From: Acidobacteriota bacterium
Lineage (GTDB): Bacteria > Acidobacteriota > Vicinamibacteria > Vicinamibacterales > UBA823
NCBI GenBank assembly: GCA_002730525.1
Contig: PCAK01000027.1
Location: 47,429-111,428 of the forward strand
Direction of reading: 5' to 3'
Length of the DNA stretch: 64,000 nt
The notes beneath the pieces are model-generated. The model made no database searches. It was not told the origin of the DNA and saw only the letters and a program-made list of their open reading frames with translations. Each line of letters starts with the position of its first letter. Within the stretch, counting starts at the first letter, position 1. A program made the translations under genes and the position numbers. This document shows, piece by piece, positions 16,745 through 25,969 of this stretch.

Positions 16745-19159
16745 ATGGCCAAATCGCTGGTGGTGGTCGAGTCGCCCGCCAAGGCGAAGACCATCAACAA
16801 GTATCTCGGCAAGGACTTCAAGGTCGTCGCCTCGATGGGGCACATCCGTGACTTGCCGAAGAGCAAGCTGGGCGTGGATGTCGACGGGGGCTTTGCGCCG
16901 GCGTACGAGGCGATCCCCGCTCGGAAGAAGGTCATCAAGGAACTGCGCGCGGCCGCGAAGAACGCGACCGACATCTACGTGGCCACGGACCCCGATCGCG
17001 AGGGTGAAGCGATCGGCTGGCATCTGGCCGCCGAACTCGGCGGCAAGAAGAAGAAGATCCATCGACTCACGTTCAACGAAATCACGAAGAAAGCGATCCT
17101 CGAGGCGCTCGAACACCCGGGTGACATCAACCAGCGGATGGTCGACGCCCAGCAGGCCCGTCGCGTGCTCGACCGCCTCGTGGGTTACAAGCTGAGCCCG
17201 CTGCTCTGGGACAAGGTGCGGCGTGGCCTGAGCGCCGGCCGGGTCCAGTCGGTGGCCCTTCGTCTGGTCTGCGACCGGGAAGAAGAAATCTCACGGTTCA
17301 AGTCCGAAGAGTACTGGCATGTCTTCGCCAGGCTGGCGGCCGACCAGCCGCCTGAGTTCGACGCCAAGCTCGCCAAGAAGGATGGTGAGACGATCGCGGT
17401 CGGCAACGAGGCCGAATCCAAGGTGGTCCTCGATGCCGTCGCCGACGCGCCGTTCGTCGTCAGCAAGGTGGCGACGAAGGAGCGCAAGAAGAGCGCGGCC
17501 CCGCCCTTCATCACGAGCAAGCTTCAGCAAGCGTCGAAGATGCCCGTGAAACGCACGATGATGATCGCGCAGCAGCTCTACGAAGGAATCGAGCTGCCGG
17601 GCGAGGGCGCCGTGGGACTCATCACGTACATGCGCACGGACTCGACGCGGGTGTCGGCCGAGGCCATCGACGAGGTGCGTAGCCACATCGCGTCGACGTT
17701 CGGCGACGAGTTCGTGCCCAAGGAGTCGAATACGTTCCGCACCAAGGCGAACGCGCAGGATGCGCACGAGGCGATCCGACCGACCTCGATGCAGTACGGC
17801 CCCGAAACGGTCAAAGCGCACCTCTCGCGCGAGCAATACACGCTGTACCGAATGGTCTGGAACCGGTTCGTGGCCTCGCAGATGCTGCCGGCACGCTTCG
17901 ACGATACGACCGTGGACATCGATGCCGCCGCCTATACGTTCCGTGTCAAGGGATCGGTGCTGAAGTTCAAAGGGTGGATGGCCGCCCACGGGCTGGCCGC
18001 CGAGGAGAAGGTCGGCGAGGTCGCGAGCCCGACGGGCGATGCGAACGGCCAGGACGAGAATCTGTCCGGCGCGCTGCCGGCGATGCGGCCTGGCGACCGT
18101 CTTGAGCTCAAACAGCTCCGTCCAGAGCAGAAATTCACGCAGCCGCCGCCGCGTTTCAGTGAGGCGACGCTCGTCAAGGAGCTGGAGGAGAACGGGATCG
18201 GTCGGCCGAGCACGTATGCGGCGATCATCGGCGTGCTGCAGGCGCGCGAGTACGTCGAGAAGATAGAAGGCCGATTCAAGCCGACCCGGCTCGGCTCGCT
18301 GGTGACCGATCTGCTGGCCAAGAGTTTCAACGACATCCTGGACGTCGAATACACCCGGGCTCTGGAAGAGTCGCTGGACAAGATCGAAGGCGGCGACGCC
18401 GACTATCGCAGCACGATCGAGAACTTCTACGGCAAGTTCAGCGCCGATCTGACCCAGGCGGCCGAGTCGATGCCGAACATCAAGGCTGAAGGCCTGCCGA
18501 GCGAGGAGGTCTGCGACAAGTGCAAGTCGCCGATGATCGTGAAGGTCGGGCGCTTCGGCATGTTCCTCGCGTGCAGCAGCTATCCCGACTGTCAGAATAC
18601 GCGCGAGTTGGAGACCGCGGACACCGGCCAGGATGAAGAGGCCGAGGCGTGTGAGAACTGCGGCAAGCCGATGGTCGTTAAGCGCGGTCGGTTCGGGCAG
18701 TTCCTGGCGTGTTCGGGTTATCCCGACTGCAAGACGACGCGGAAGCTGATTGCGACCAAGGAAGGGCTGGCTGCGGCGAAGCCCGACCAGATGCTGGACG
18801 AGAAGTGTCCACGCTGCGAATCGAACCTGGTGATCAAGCACGGGCGATTCGGCGAGTTCACGGCCTGCAGCAGCTATCCGAAGTGTCGCTACGTGAAGCT
18901 GAAGGCCACGGGCGTCGCCTGCCCGAAGGACGGCGGTGGCATCGTGGAGCGCAAGTCGCGCCGCGGGCGGGCGTTCTACGGCTGCAGCAACTACCCGGAC
19001 TGCGACTTCACGCTCTGGAACAAGCCGCTGCTCGAACCATGCCCGGAGTGCAAGGCGCCGTTCCTCGTCGAGAAGGTGACCAAGCGGCACGGGCGCCAGT
19101 TGTTGTGCCACAAGGAGGAGTGCGACTACGTTCGCTCCGAAGAACTGGTGGCGGTCTAG
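16745..19159 (+). CDS. topA: DNA topoisomerase I
   Basis: 804 residues, a type IA topoisomerase that relaxes negative supercoils. The start MAKSLVVVESPAKAKTI at 16745 fits the family. The Toprim domain (1-120) has the acidic triad in TDPDREGEA. The catalytic tyrosine is Y295 in GLITYMRTDSTR. After about residue 588 come four to five C4 zinc-ribbon modules (CDKCKSP, CENCGKP, CPRCESN, CPKDGGG, CPECKAP), of which the fourth keeps only one Cys in its first knuckle. trmFO follows 18 bp downstream, a conserved pairing. Confidence 0.97.
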   Translation: MAKSLVVVESPAKAKTINKYLGKDFKVVASMGHIRDLPKSKLGVDVDGGFAPAYEAIPARKKVIKELRAAAKNATDIYVATDPDREGEAIGWHLAAELGGKKKKIHRLTFNEITKKAILEALEHPGDINQRMVDAQQARRVLDRLVGYKLSPLLWDKVRRGLSAGRVQSVALRLVCDREEEISRFKSEEYWHVFARLAADQPPEFDAKLAKKDGETIAVGNEAESKVVLDAVADAPFVVSKVATKERKKSAAPPFITSKLQQASKMPVKRTMMIAQQLYEGIELPGEGAVGLITYMRTDSTRVSAEAIDEVRSHIASTFGDEFVPKESNTFRTKANAQDAHEAIRPTSMQYGPETVKAHLSREQYTLYRMVWNRFVASQMLPARFDDTTVDIDAAAYTFRVKGSVLKFKGWMAAHGLAAEEKVGEVASPTGDANGQDENLSGALPAMRPGDRLELKQLRPEQKFTQPPPRFSEATLVKELEENGIGRPSTYAAIIGVLQAREYVEKIEGRFKPTRLGSLVTDLLAKSFNDILDVEYTRALEESLDKIEGGDADYRSTIENFYGKFSADLTQAAESMPNIKAEGLPSEEVCDKCKSPMIVKVGRFGMFLACSSYPDCQNTRELETADTGQDEEAEACENCGKPMVVKRGRFGQFLACSGYPDCKTTRKLIATKEGLAAAKPDQMLDEKCPRCESNLVIKHGRFGEFTACSSYPKCRYVKLKATGVACPKDGGGIVERKSRRGRAFYGCSNYPDCDFTLWNKPLLEPCPECKAPFLVEKVTKRHGRQLLCHKEECDYVRSEELVAV

Positions 19160-19177
19160 GCGGCCGACCGCGTCGCG

Positions 19178-20563
19178 ATGATTCAGATCATCGGCGGCGG
19201 GTTGGCCGGCAGTGAAGCTGCGTGGCAGGCGGCTTCGCTGGGCGTTCCCGTAACCCTTTCCGAAATGCGGCCAGTCCGGCCGACCGCGGTGCATCAGACC
19301 GATCGGCTCGCCGAACTCGTCTGCAGCAATTCCTTCCGGGGCGACAAGCTGGAGAATGCCGTCGGTCTCCTCAAGGAGGAGATGCGACGGATGGACTCAC
19401 TCGTGATCCGCGCCGCCGATCGGACGCGAGTGCCGGCCGGTGCCGCCCTGGCGGTCGACCGCGAACGCTTCGCCACGGAAGTGACCGAGGCCGTCCAGGC
19501 GCATCCGCTGATTGCCGTCGAACGCGCCGAGGTTGACGAGCTTCCGTCGGAGCGGTCGATGACGATGCCGTCAATCGTCGCGACCGGCCCGCTGACATCT
19601 GATCGACTGTCGGCCGACATTGCCGCCTTCGTCGGGGCGGAGCATCTGTACTTCTACGATGCCATCAGCCCGATCGTGCTGGCCGAGACGATCGACCGCA
19701 CTCGCGTCTTCCGCGCGTCTCGTTGGGGGCGGGACTCGCCCGGAGACCCGGTGGAGGCGGGGACGGGCGAGACCGGCGACTATCTGAACTGCCCGATGAA
19801 CGTGGCGGAGTACGATCGCTTCTACACGGCGCTGACGGGCGCAGAATCTGCGACCGTGCACGACTTCGACCAGACGAAATTCTTCGAGGGTTGCCTGCCG
19901 ATCGAGGTCATGGCCAGTCGAGGGCGCGACACGCTGCGCTTCGGTCCCATGAAACCGGTAGGGCTCGTCGACCCGGCCGGCGGACGGCCGCCTCACGCGG
20001 TCGTTCAGCTCAGGCAGGACAACCTGGCGGGCGACTATTTCAGCCTGGTGGGGTTCCAGACACAGTTGAAATGGGGGGAACAGGACCGGGTGCTGCGCCT
20101 GATTCCAGGGCTGGAGCGGGCCGAGTTCGTCCGATTTGGCATGATTCATCGGAACACCTACATCAATGCGCCCACCGTGCTCCACGCGACCTGGCAGACC
20201 CGTCGGCGGCCCGACCTGTTCTTCGCCGGTCAGGTGTCAGGCGTCGAAGGCTACGTGGAAAGCGCGGCGTCCGGGCTGATGGCGGGGCTGAACGCCGCCG
20301 CCCTGGCACTGGGGCGACCGCCGCGGGCGGCGCCGCGGACGACGGCGCTGGGGGCGCTGGCGCACTACGTGTCGCACGCCGATAGCAATGATTACCAGCC
20401 GACGAACATCGCCTTCGGCCTGATGCCGCCACTGGAGAAGGCGCCGCGGCGCCGCGCCGCGCGCCGGTTGGCGACTGCCGAACGGGCTCTGGCGGATCTG
20501 GCAGTCTGGCAGGTCGAGGTAGGACGCGCATCCGATGCTCAGTCAACTCCGATCGTTTCTTGA
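19178..20563 (+). CDS. trmFO: tRNA uracil-5 methyltransferase (folate/FAD dependent) TrmFO
   Basis: 461 residues. TrmFO methylates U54 of tRNA to T54 using methylenetetrahydrofolate and FAD. The FAD-binding N-terminus reads IIGGGLAGSEAAWQAA. The conserved ELVCSNSFRGD motif and the NCPMN cysteine, which together mark the active site, are both present, as is GQVSGVEGYVESAASGL near the C-terminus. The gene sits in the order topA-trmFO-xerC and overlaps xerC by 29 bp. Confidence 0.96.
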   Translation: MIQIIGGGLAGSEAAWQAASLGVPVTLSEMRPVRPTAVHQTDRLAELVCSNSFRGDKLENAVGLLKEEMRRMDSLVIRAADRTRVPAGAALAVDRERFATEVTEAVQAHPLIAVERAEVDELPSERSMTMPSIVATGPLTSDRLSADIAAFVGAEHLYFYDAISPIVLAETIDRTRVFRASRWGRDSPGDPVEAGTGETGDYLNCPMNVAEYDRFYTALTGAESATVHDFDQTKFFEGCLPIEVMASRGRDTLRFGPMKPVGLVDPAGGRPPHAVVQLRQDNLAGDYFSLVGFQTQLKWGEQDRVLRLIPGLERAEFVRFGMIHRNTYINAPTVLHATWQTRRRPDLFFAGQVSGVEGYVESAASGLMAGLNAAALALGRPPRAAPRTTALGALAHYVSHADSNDYQPTNIAFGLMPPLEKAPRRRAARRLATAERALADLAVWQVEVGRASDAQSTPIVS

Positions 20564-21476
20564 ATTCCTGCGGCTGAATCGCAACGTGTCGGCGCACACG
20601 CTGCGGGCCTACGAGAGCGATCTGACGCAGTTCGTGTCGTTCATGGCCGATACCCTGGAGCGGCCCGCCGAGAGCGTCGGGCCGGCCGAGTTCGACCAGT
20701 TGGCGATCCGCGGGTTCCTCGCCGACCTGTACCGGCGCGGCAACTCGCGGGCGTCGTCGGCGCGCAAGCTCGCGGCGATTCGCGCGTTCGGGCGCTATCT
20801 GCGGCGCGAGCGCCTGATCGAGGGTGACCCGGGTGCCCTCGTCGGCACGCCGAAGCTGGAGCAGAGGATTCCGGCCCATCTCGAGTTGAACGAGATGGAG
20901 CAGTTGCTGGAGATGCCGGACACCGAGACGCCGTTCGGGCGCCGGGACCGCGCCATTCTGGAGATGTTCTACGCGTCCGGGCTACGGCTGAGCGAACTGG
21001 TCGCCCTCGACCTCGACGACGTCGATCTGAACGGCCGTCTGGTGCGAGTGCACGGCAAGGGTGGGCGTGAACGGATCGTGCCGTTCAACCGTAGCGCGGC
21101 AACCGCTGTTCGGCGCTACCTTCGCGATCGCGAAGCCCTGGTGCGACGGGCCCCGACGCCCGCCGCAACGCGGACGGCGCGACGCGCCCGGGTCCGCTCG
21201 AATCCGTTGTTCCTCAACTATCGCGGCGGACGTCTCTCCACCCGCAGCGTCGACCGTCTGGTGCGTCGCTACGTCGCGGCCTGCTCAACTCGACTGGGGA
21301 TCAGCCCACACGCGCTGCGCCACTCCTTCGCCACACATCTCCTGGAGAGCGGTGCCGACTTGCGCGCCATCCAGGAACTCCTGGGACACGCGCGGCTCAG
21401 CACCACACAGCGCTATACGCACGTTAACGCCGCCCAGCTACTCGCGCTCTACAAGAAGACCCACCCGAGGGCGTAG
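20535..21476 (+). CDS. xerC: Tyrosine recombinase XerC/XerD type
   Basis: 313 residues. The N-terminal SAM-like domain (1-95) and the C-terminal catalytic domain are complete. Catalytic residues are visible: Arg in SGLRLSELV, Lys in HGKGGRERIVP, His-x-x-Arg in HALRHSF, His in LLGHARLS, and the nucleophile Tyr in TQRYTHV. Xer enzymes resolve chromosome dimers at dif. Position after topA-trmFO matches the CodV/XerC gene that precedes hslVU (codV-clpQ-clpY) in other bacteria. The 3' end overlaps the convergent regulator pseudogene by 28 bp. Confidence 0.93.
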   Translation: MLSQLRSFLEFLRLNRNVSAHTLRAYESDLTQFVSFMADTLERPAESVGPAEFDQLAIRGFLADLYRRGNSRASSARKLAAIRAFGRYLRRERLIEGDPGALVGTPKLEQRIPAHLELNEMEQLLEMPDTETPFGRRDRAILEMFYASGLRLSELVALDLDDVDLNGRLVRVHGKGGRERIVPFNRSAATAVRRYLRDREALVRRAPTPAATRTARRARVRSNPLFLNYRGGRLSTRSVDRLVRRYVAACSTRLGISPHALRHSFATHLLESGADLRAIQELLGHARLSTTQRYTHVNAAQLLALYKKTHPRA

Positions 21477-22176
21477 CCGGCCATCGCGGCGGGTGCGCCA
21501 GCCGCGCGTCGGCCGCGCGGCAATTCGATACCGAGCGTCTTGATCTTGTAGTTCATCACGCGCGGGCTGATCGAGAGCAACTCCGCGGCGTCCTTCTGCA
21601 TCCAGTTCGACATGCGGAGTGCCTCGACGACGGCCTGCCGCTCGATTTCCTCGAGCGCGATTCTCGTCGGTGGAATATTGACGGCCAGCACGACCTCGTG
21701 GGAGTTCCCGCTCACGGCGAGCTCGCCCAAGCGGAGGTCCTCCACCAACAGGTAGGGCCCATCGGTCAGCAGCGCCGCGCCCACCGTTTCGGCGCCGGCG
21801 TCCTTGACGAGCGAGAGCGTGTAGCCGATGACCTTGCCCGATGCCAGGCGCAGTTCGGCGCGGTTCGGAAGATGCGTCAGCTTGAAGGCGCCGTCGAGAA
21901 TGCGGGCGATGTCGTGGCTGTCGGCGAGAACCTCGCTGTAGGCCGGCCGAGGTTCCGCGGATCGGGTTCGAGGCCCAGCGTCCGGTACGCGATGTCGTTG
22001 AAGACGGCCACGCGCCCGTCCCGGGTGATCGCCAGCACGCCGTTGCGCAAGCTCCAGACCAGCTCGCGGAAGAAACGGTCACCGACCTGCTCCGCCGTGG
22101 TTCCGTGCGTCACCGGCGCCGACTGTCGCGTCGAGTCGGTGCTCCGCGGGGCACGGGCTGGCTTCGCTCGTGGCAT
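21449..22176 (-). pseudogene. PAS domain regulator with Fis-type HTH, interrupted by a frameshift
   Basis: Two open frames on the minus strand form one protein of about 240 residues if joined. The first (from ATG at 22176) gives an N-terminal PAS domain, RNGVLAITRDGRVAVFNDIA and GLEPDPRNLGRP. At about 21941 one base seems to be missing: the other frame continues with YSEVLADSHDIARILDGAFK and RLASGKVIGYTLSLVKD, completing the PAS fold. The C-terminus is a Fis/HTH_8 domain, IALEEIERQAVVEALRM and QKDAAELLSISPRVMNYKIK, as at the end of NtrC-type regulators, but no AAA+ domain lies between. A sequencing error would give the same picture, so loss of function is not proven. Confidence 0.75.
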
Positions 22177-22437
22177 CTCTGAAATCTCAGTCTGGCCGTC
22201 AGGAATCGGCTTTCACAACATCGTAATATCACCAGATCCCGAAGTCAGGCGGTCGACCAATATCGGTCGCACCGCCGGAATATAGGCGCAAACCTCGCGC
22301 CCACAGTCGATTCTTAGAACTTATTGAAAATAATACACTTAGGGATTGGAAGGGATGATTGACTATCGAAATTGAGTTACATTCATGTACATTAATAACA
22401 GTTTTGTAAGAACTGGCTGCTCTGTCAGCGTCGCTGC
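22177..22437. other. AT-rich intergenic region between ABC-F and PAS regulator
   Basis: No gene is visible. The stretch 22310-22410 is markedly AT-rich against a GC-rich background and holds TTGACT (22358-22363), the 8-bp palindrome ATGTACAT and a small hairpin CAGTT/AACTG near 22400-22415. It carries the upstream region of the PAS gene and the downstream end of the ABC-F gene. No promoter could be fixed. Confidence 0.4.
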
Positions 22438-24381
22438 TCAGCCATCCTGGCCGACGGCCTGCAGTTCCTCCCACTTGTGCATCAGCTCGCCGATCTCCCA
22501 CATCAGGGTCTGGTGTTGGGCGGTGGCGGCGGTGGCGACATTCCGATCGGCGTAGAAATCCGGCTGACTCATCCGCGTCTCGAGGTCCTTCAGCGCGGCC
22601 TCACGTTCCGCGATCACCTGCTCCAGCTTCTCGACGCGCCGTTGCCTCGCTTCGGCGGCCCGCTGTCGCTTCCGCGTCACGGCCGCTTCCTTCTTCCGGT
22701 CGGCAGCCGAGGCCACCCGCGCGGCGCGGCGTGGGTCGCGGCGGGTGGGGCGGGCGCCCGCAACGCCGGCCGCCGGCTGCTGGCTCTGGCTCCAGCGAAA
22801 TTCCTCGTAGGTGCCTGGATAGACGACGGCTTTGCCGCGACCGACGTCGATGACCTGGGTCGCGAGACGGTCGACGAAGTAGCGGTCGTGCGAGACGAAG
22901 ATGAGTGTGCCATCGAACGCGGCCAGCGCGTCCAGGAGCACGTCGGTCGAGTCGATGTCGAGATGGTTGGTCGGTTCGTCGAGTAGCAGCGTGTTCGCCG
23001 GGCGCAAGAGCATGCGCGCCACGGCCAGTCGGGTCCGCTCGCCGCCCGACAGCACCCGGGTGGGCTTGTGGACATCGTCACCCGAGAAGAGAAATCCGCC
23101 CAGGACATTCCGGATCATCGGCACCGCATCGAGCGGAGCGCCGGCCGCCAGCGTCTCGTGCACGGTGAGTGACGGGTCGAGCCGTGTCGCCTCGTCTTGC
23201 GCGAAGTACTGCATCGTCACCTGGTGCCCCTCGACTCGGCTTCCTGCGTCCGGCGCCTCGGCGCCCGCGAGCAGGCGCATCAGCGTCGACTTGCCGGACC
23301 CGTTCACGCCGACCAGCGCGATCCGGCTGCCACGCTCGATCAGGAGGTCGAACGGACGGAAGACCTCGTTCCTGCCGTAGGCCTTGCGGACACCGGTCAG
23401 CGTGATCACGCTGCGACCGCTCTTCCGGCACTTCGGGAAGGTGAAGTGCACGCGCTTCCGCTCGGGAGGCACCTCGATCGGCACCACCTTGTCCAGCATC
23501 TTGATCCGGCTTTGCACCTGGGCGGCCTTGGTCGCCTGGTAGCGGAACCGATCGATGAACTGTCGCACCCGGGCAATCTCCTCGTCCTGGCGGCGCTTGG
23601 CCGCACGCAGCCGTTCGAGGCGCGCGTCGCGCTCGACGACATAGGCGCTGTAGGTGCCCGGATAGTCCGTGAGGGTCCGTAGACCGATTTCGGTGATTCG
23701 CGTCACGACCGCATCGAGGAAGTATCGATCGTGCGACACCAGCACCACCGCATGCGGATAGTCGGCGAGGTAGCTCTCGAGCCAGTTGCGGGCTTCGAGA
23801 TCGAGGTGGTTGGTCGGTTCGTCGAGCAGCAGGAGGCCGGGGCGCCCGAGCAGGAGCTTGGCCAGCGCGATTCGCATCTGCCACCCGCCCGAGAACGTCT
23901 CGGTCGGCCGATGGGCATCGCCGTCAGCGAATCCAAGGCCGCGGAGCACCGCAGCGACGCGCTGATCGATTGTGTAGCCATCCTGCCGCTGGAAGCTGTC
24001 CTGCGCCTCGGCGTAGCGCTCGAGGAGTCTCTTGTGCTCGGTCTCGGGGACCGACGTGTCCGCTAGGCGCTGCTCGAGGGTGTGCATCTCGGCCTTCAGG
24101 TCCAGCAACGCCTGGAGGCCACGGCTGACCTCCTCGAAGACCGTCCGGCCGGTGTGGGCGAGGCCGTCCTGCGGGAGGTAGCCGACGGTCAGGCCGTTCG
24201 GCGTGACGAGCTGGCCCGAGTCGGGTTGTTCGGCGCCGACCATGATCTTGAGGAGCGTGGTCTTGCCGGCGCCGTTCGGGCCACACAGGCCGACCCGTTC
24301 ACCCGGACCCAGTTGCCAGGTGACACGCTCGAGCAGGGTGTGCGCGCCGAAGCGCTTCGAGATGGCGGATAGCTGGATCAT
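22438..24381 (-). CDS. ABC-F family ATPase
   Basis: 647 residues with two ABC ATPase domains in one chain and no membrane segment, the ABC-F layout; these proteins act on ribosomes. Start MIQLSAISKRFGAHTL at 24381. Domain one: Walker A GPNGAGKT (34-41), signature FSGGWQMR, Walker B LLLLDEPTNHLD. The linker (about 235-305) is charged and helical. Domain two: Walker A GVNGSGKST near 358, LSGGERTRLA, LLLDEPTNHLD. A C-terminal coiled coil (about 550-640, rich in Arg/Glu, e.g. RRVEKLEQVIAEREAALKDL) resembles Uup/YheS type proteins. Resistance-type ABC-F proteins usually have a longer linker; assignment to a subfamily needs a tree. It stands alone between two broken regulator genes. Confidence 0.93.
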   Translation of the reverse strand: MIQLSAISKRFGAHTLLERVTWQLGPGERVGLCGPNGAGKTTLLKIMVGAEQPDSGQLVTPNGLTVGYLPQDGLAHTGRTVFEEVSRGLQALLDLKAEMHTLEQRLADTSVPETEHKRLLERYAEAQDSFQRQDGYTIDQRVAAVLRGLGFADGDAHRPTETFSGGWQMRIALAKLLLGRPGLLLLDEPTNHLDLEARNWLESYLADYPHAVVLVSHDRYFLDAVVTRITEIGLRTLTDYPGTYSAYVVERDARLERLRAAKRRQDEEIARVRQFIDRFRYQATKAAQVQSRIKMLDKVVPIEVPPERKRVHFTFPKCRKSGRSVITLTGVRKAYGRNEVFRPFDLLIERGSRIALVGVNGSGKSTLMRLLAGAEAPDAGSRVEGHQVTMQYFAQDEATRLDPSLTVHETLAAGAPLDAVPMIRNVLGGFLFSGDDVHKPTRVLSGGERTRLAVARMLLRPANTLLLDEPTNHLDIDSTDVLLDALAAFDGTLIFVSHDRYFVDRLATQVIDVGRGKAVVYPGTYEEFRWSQSQQPAAGVAGARPTRRDPRRAARVASAADRKKEAAVTRKRQRAAEARQRRVEKLEQVIAEREAALKDLETRMSQPDFYADRNVATAATAQHQTLMWEIGELMHKWEELQAVGQDG

Positions 24382-24486
24382 GGCCGGATGGCACCGCGGC
24401 CCGCACCACACGGAGGGCGAGGTCGGCCGGTAGCCAACCGACTATGTTAGCAGGATCGTGCCGCCGGTTGGACGCGCGCGGATCGG

Positions 24487-25030
24487 CTACTGGCCGAGAC
24501 TCTTCGCGGCGGCCGTGAGGATGTGCGGCAATTCGAACGGCTTGGTGAGGTAGCCCGACACGCCGAGGTTGGCGGCCGCAATGGCATTGGCTTCGGATGA
24601 ATGACCCGTGATGATGATCACCGGGATATTCGCCTTGAGTTGCTTGGCTTCACGGACGACCGTGAGGCCGTCGACGCCGGGCATCTTGAGGTCGGTGATC
24701 AGGAGGTCGTAAGGCAGCACGCGGAGTCGATCGAGTGCGGCGCGCCCGTCGGCCAGCGACAACGCCTTGGTCAGGAGCGCACGCATTGCGTCCTCGTCGT
24801 CCACGACGAGGACGCGCGGGCGCGTCGGTTTCGACGTGGCCTTCCCCGCGTCACCGGTGGGACGCTGGCTGTTCAGCCAGGCATCGATGTCGGTCTTACC
24901 GGAACCGCCACTGCCGGCCGACGCGCACCGCCGGAATCTTGCCGGCCTTGATCAGCCGGTAGACGGTACGGAGGTTGACCTTCAGGTAGGCCAACACCTC
25001 TTCAGTTGTCAGAAAGACTTCGTCAACCAT
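24487..25030 (-). pseudogene. Excisionase-type HTH fused to response-regulator receiver domain, frameshifted
   Basis: The ATG at 25030 opens a MerR/excisionase-like DNA-binding domain (VFLTTEEVLAYLKVNLRTVY, AGKIPAVRVGRQWRF). The frame stops just after GRQWRFR, but one extra T on the coding strand (window position 24898) accounts for this: without it the protein continues KTDIDAWLNSQRPTG, the normal end of that domain. It then runs through a Lys/Pro linker into a receiver domain, PRVLVVDDEDAMRALLTKAL, ITDLKMPGVDGL, IIITGHS, GVSGYLTKPF. The receiver lacks about ten residues after TKALSLA, where strand beta-2 should be, so it seems doubly damaged. Without the repair, only the short HTH protein or a receiver from an internal GTG could be made. 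Confidence 0.7.
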
Positions 25031-25321
25031 GCGCTCGCGCTCGACCGTCGCACACTTTACCACCAACAGGCGGCGTCGGACCCGAAGGTCGCGTTGTTTG
25101 GGAAGAGAGTTCCCGTCAACAATGTGCCCCATTCGCACACATGGCATAACTAACTGATAATGCACACGTTACGGCAGGGTTCACCGGCAGCCAAACGGCT
25201 CTCTGAGGCGATCTCTCGTCCTCGGCCGACTGTCTGCGGCGTCGAGCCGTCTAAGATAGTTGAATGAGCGCCCTGCGGCGCGCCGCACACCCGCGGCGGC
25301 CGACGGCGCGGTGAGCCCGGA
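25031..25321. other. Divergent intergenic region, no gene seen
   Basis: This 291-bp region separates the minus-strand HTH-receiver gene from the plus-strand sigma gene. It holds a small hairpin, TGTGC (25123-25127) with GCACA (25135-25139), and on the minus strand a TTGACG near 25113-25118. The last 60 bases are very GC-rich. It presumably carries promoters for both sides, but none is clear enough to call. Confidence 0.4.
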
Positions 25322-25969
25322 GTGTCCAGCGCAACGATGGTGTGGAGCGACGAGGAGCTGGTGGCCCGCTCGGCCCGCGGCGACCACGAGAGCTTCAACC
25401 AGCTGGTCGTGCGCTGGGAACGGCCGATCTACGCGCTGGCCTACCGCGTGATCGGGCGCGAAGACGACGCGCGTGACGTCTGCCAGGAAACCTTCCTGCG
25501 GGCGTTTCGCAGCATCAAGGGGTTCAAGGGCCAGGCCAAGTTTTCGTCGTGGCTGTATCGGATCGCCCTCAACCTGTGCCGCGACTGGATGCGGCGCGAG
25601 CGGCGGTCACCGATGGCCACGGTGCCCGAAGGTGTTGACCTGGTGGACCTGGCGCCCCCCGAGGCGCCGGGGAATTCACTCGAGGATCTGGTCGGGCGCC
25701 GCGAGCTGAGCGGTAAGATCGCGCAGGCGATGGCGGCGATTCCGCGGGAGCAGCGGACCGCGATTGTCTTGAAGGAGTACCACGGGATGACCTTTCAGGA
25801 GATCGCGGACCTGCAAGGGTGCCCGCTGAGTACCGTGAAGACGCGGCTGTATCAGGGATTGACCCGCCTTCGGCAGGAGCTGGAGTACCGGGGGATCGAT
25901 CGCGCGGCGGCGTTTCCGACCGGAGGGGCGGATCCGACGGCGCGCCAGCAACACAGGAAGATGCACTGA
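25322..25969 (+). CDS. ECF-type RNA polymerase sigma factor
   Basis: 215 residues. Sigma-70 region 2 spans about 8-85 (YRVIGREDDARDVCQETFLR, FSSWLYRIALNLCRDWMRR). Region 4 spans about 135-190 (REQRTAIVLKEYHGMTFQEI, GCPLSTVKTRLYQGLTRLR). The GTG at 25322 is preceded by GGTGAG; an ATG five codons later is an alternative. The stop overlaps the start of a zinc-finger anti-sigma gene as TGATG, the standard sigma/anti-sigma pair arrangement. The two genes after that encode exported proteins, possible targets or sensors. Confidence 0.92.
   Translation: MSSATMVWSDEELVARSARGDHESFNQLVVRWERPIYALAYRVIGREDDARDVCQETFLRAFRSIKGFKGQAKFSSWLYRIALNLCRDWMRRERRSPMATVPEGVDLVDLAPPEAPGNSLEDLVGRRELSGKIAQAMAAIPREQRTAIVLKEYHGMTFQEIADLQGCPLSTVKTRLYQGLTRLRQELEYRGIDRAAAFPTGGADPTARQQHRKMH

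Noticed and set aside
17291..19294. Long open frame antisense to topA (667 codons)
   Set aside because: It is the mirror of a highly GC-rich gene; composition is His/Arg/Leu-rich with no family motif, while the plus strand is clearly topA.
21930..21950. Programmed ribosomal frameshift in the PAS regulator
   Set aside because: No slippery heptamer or downstream structure is evident; a simple one-base loss or sequence error explains it better.
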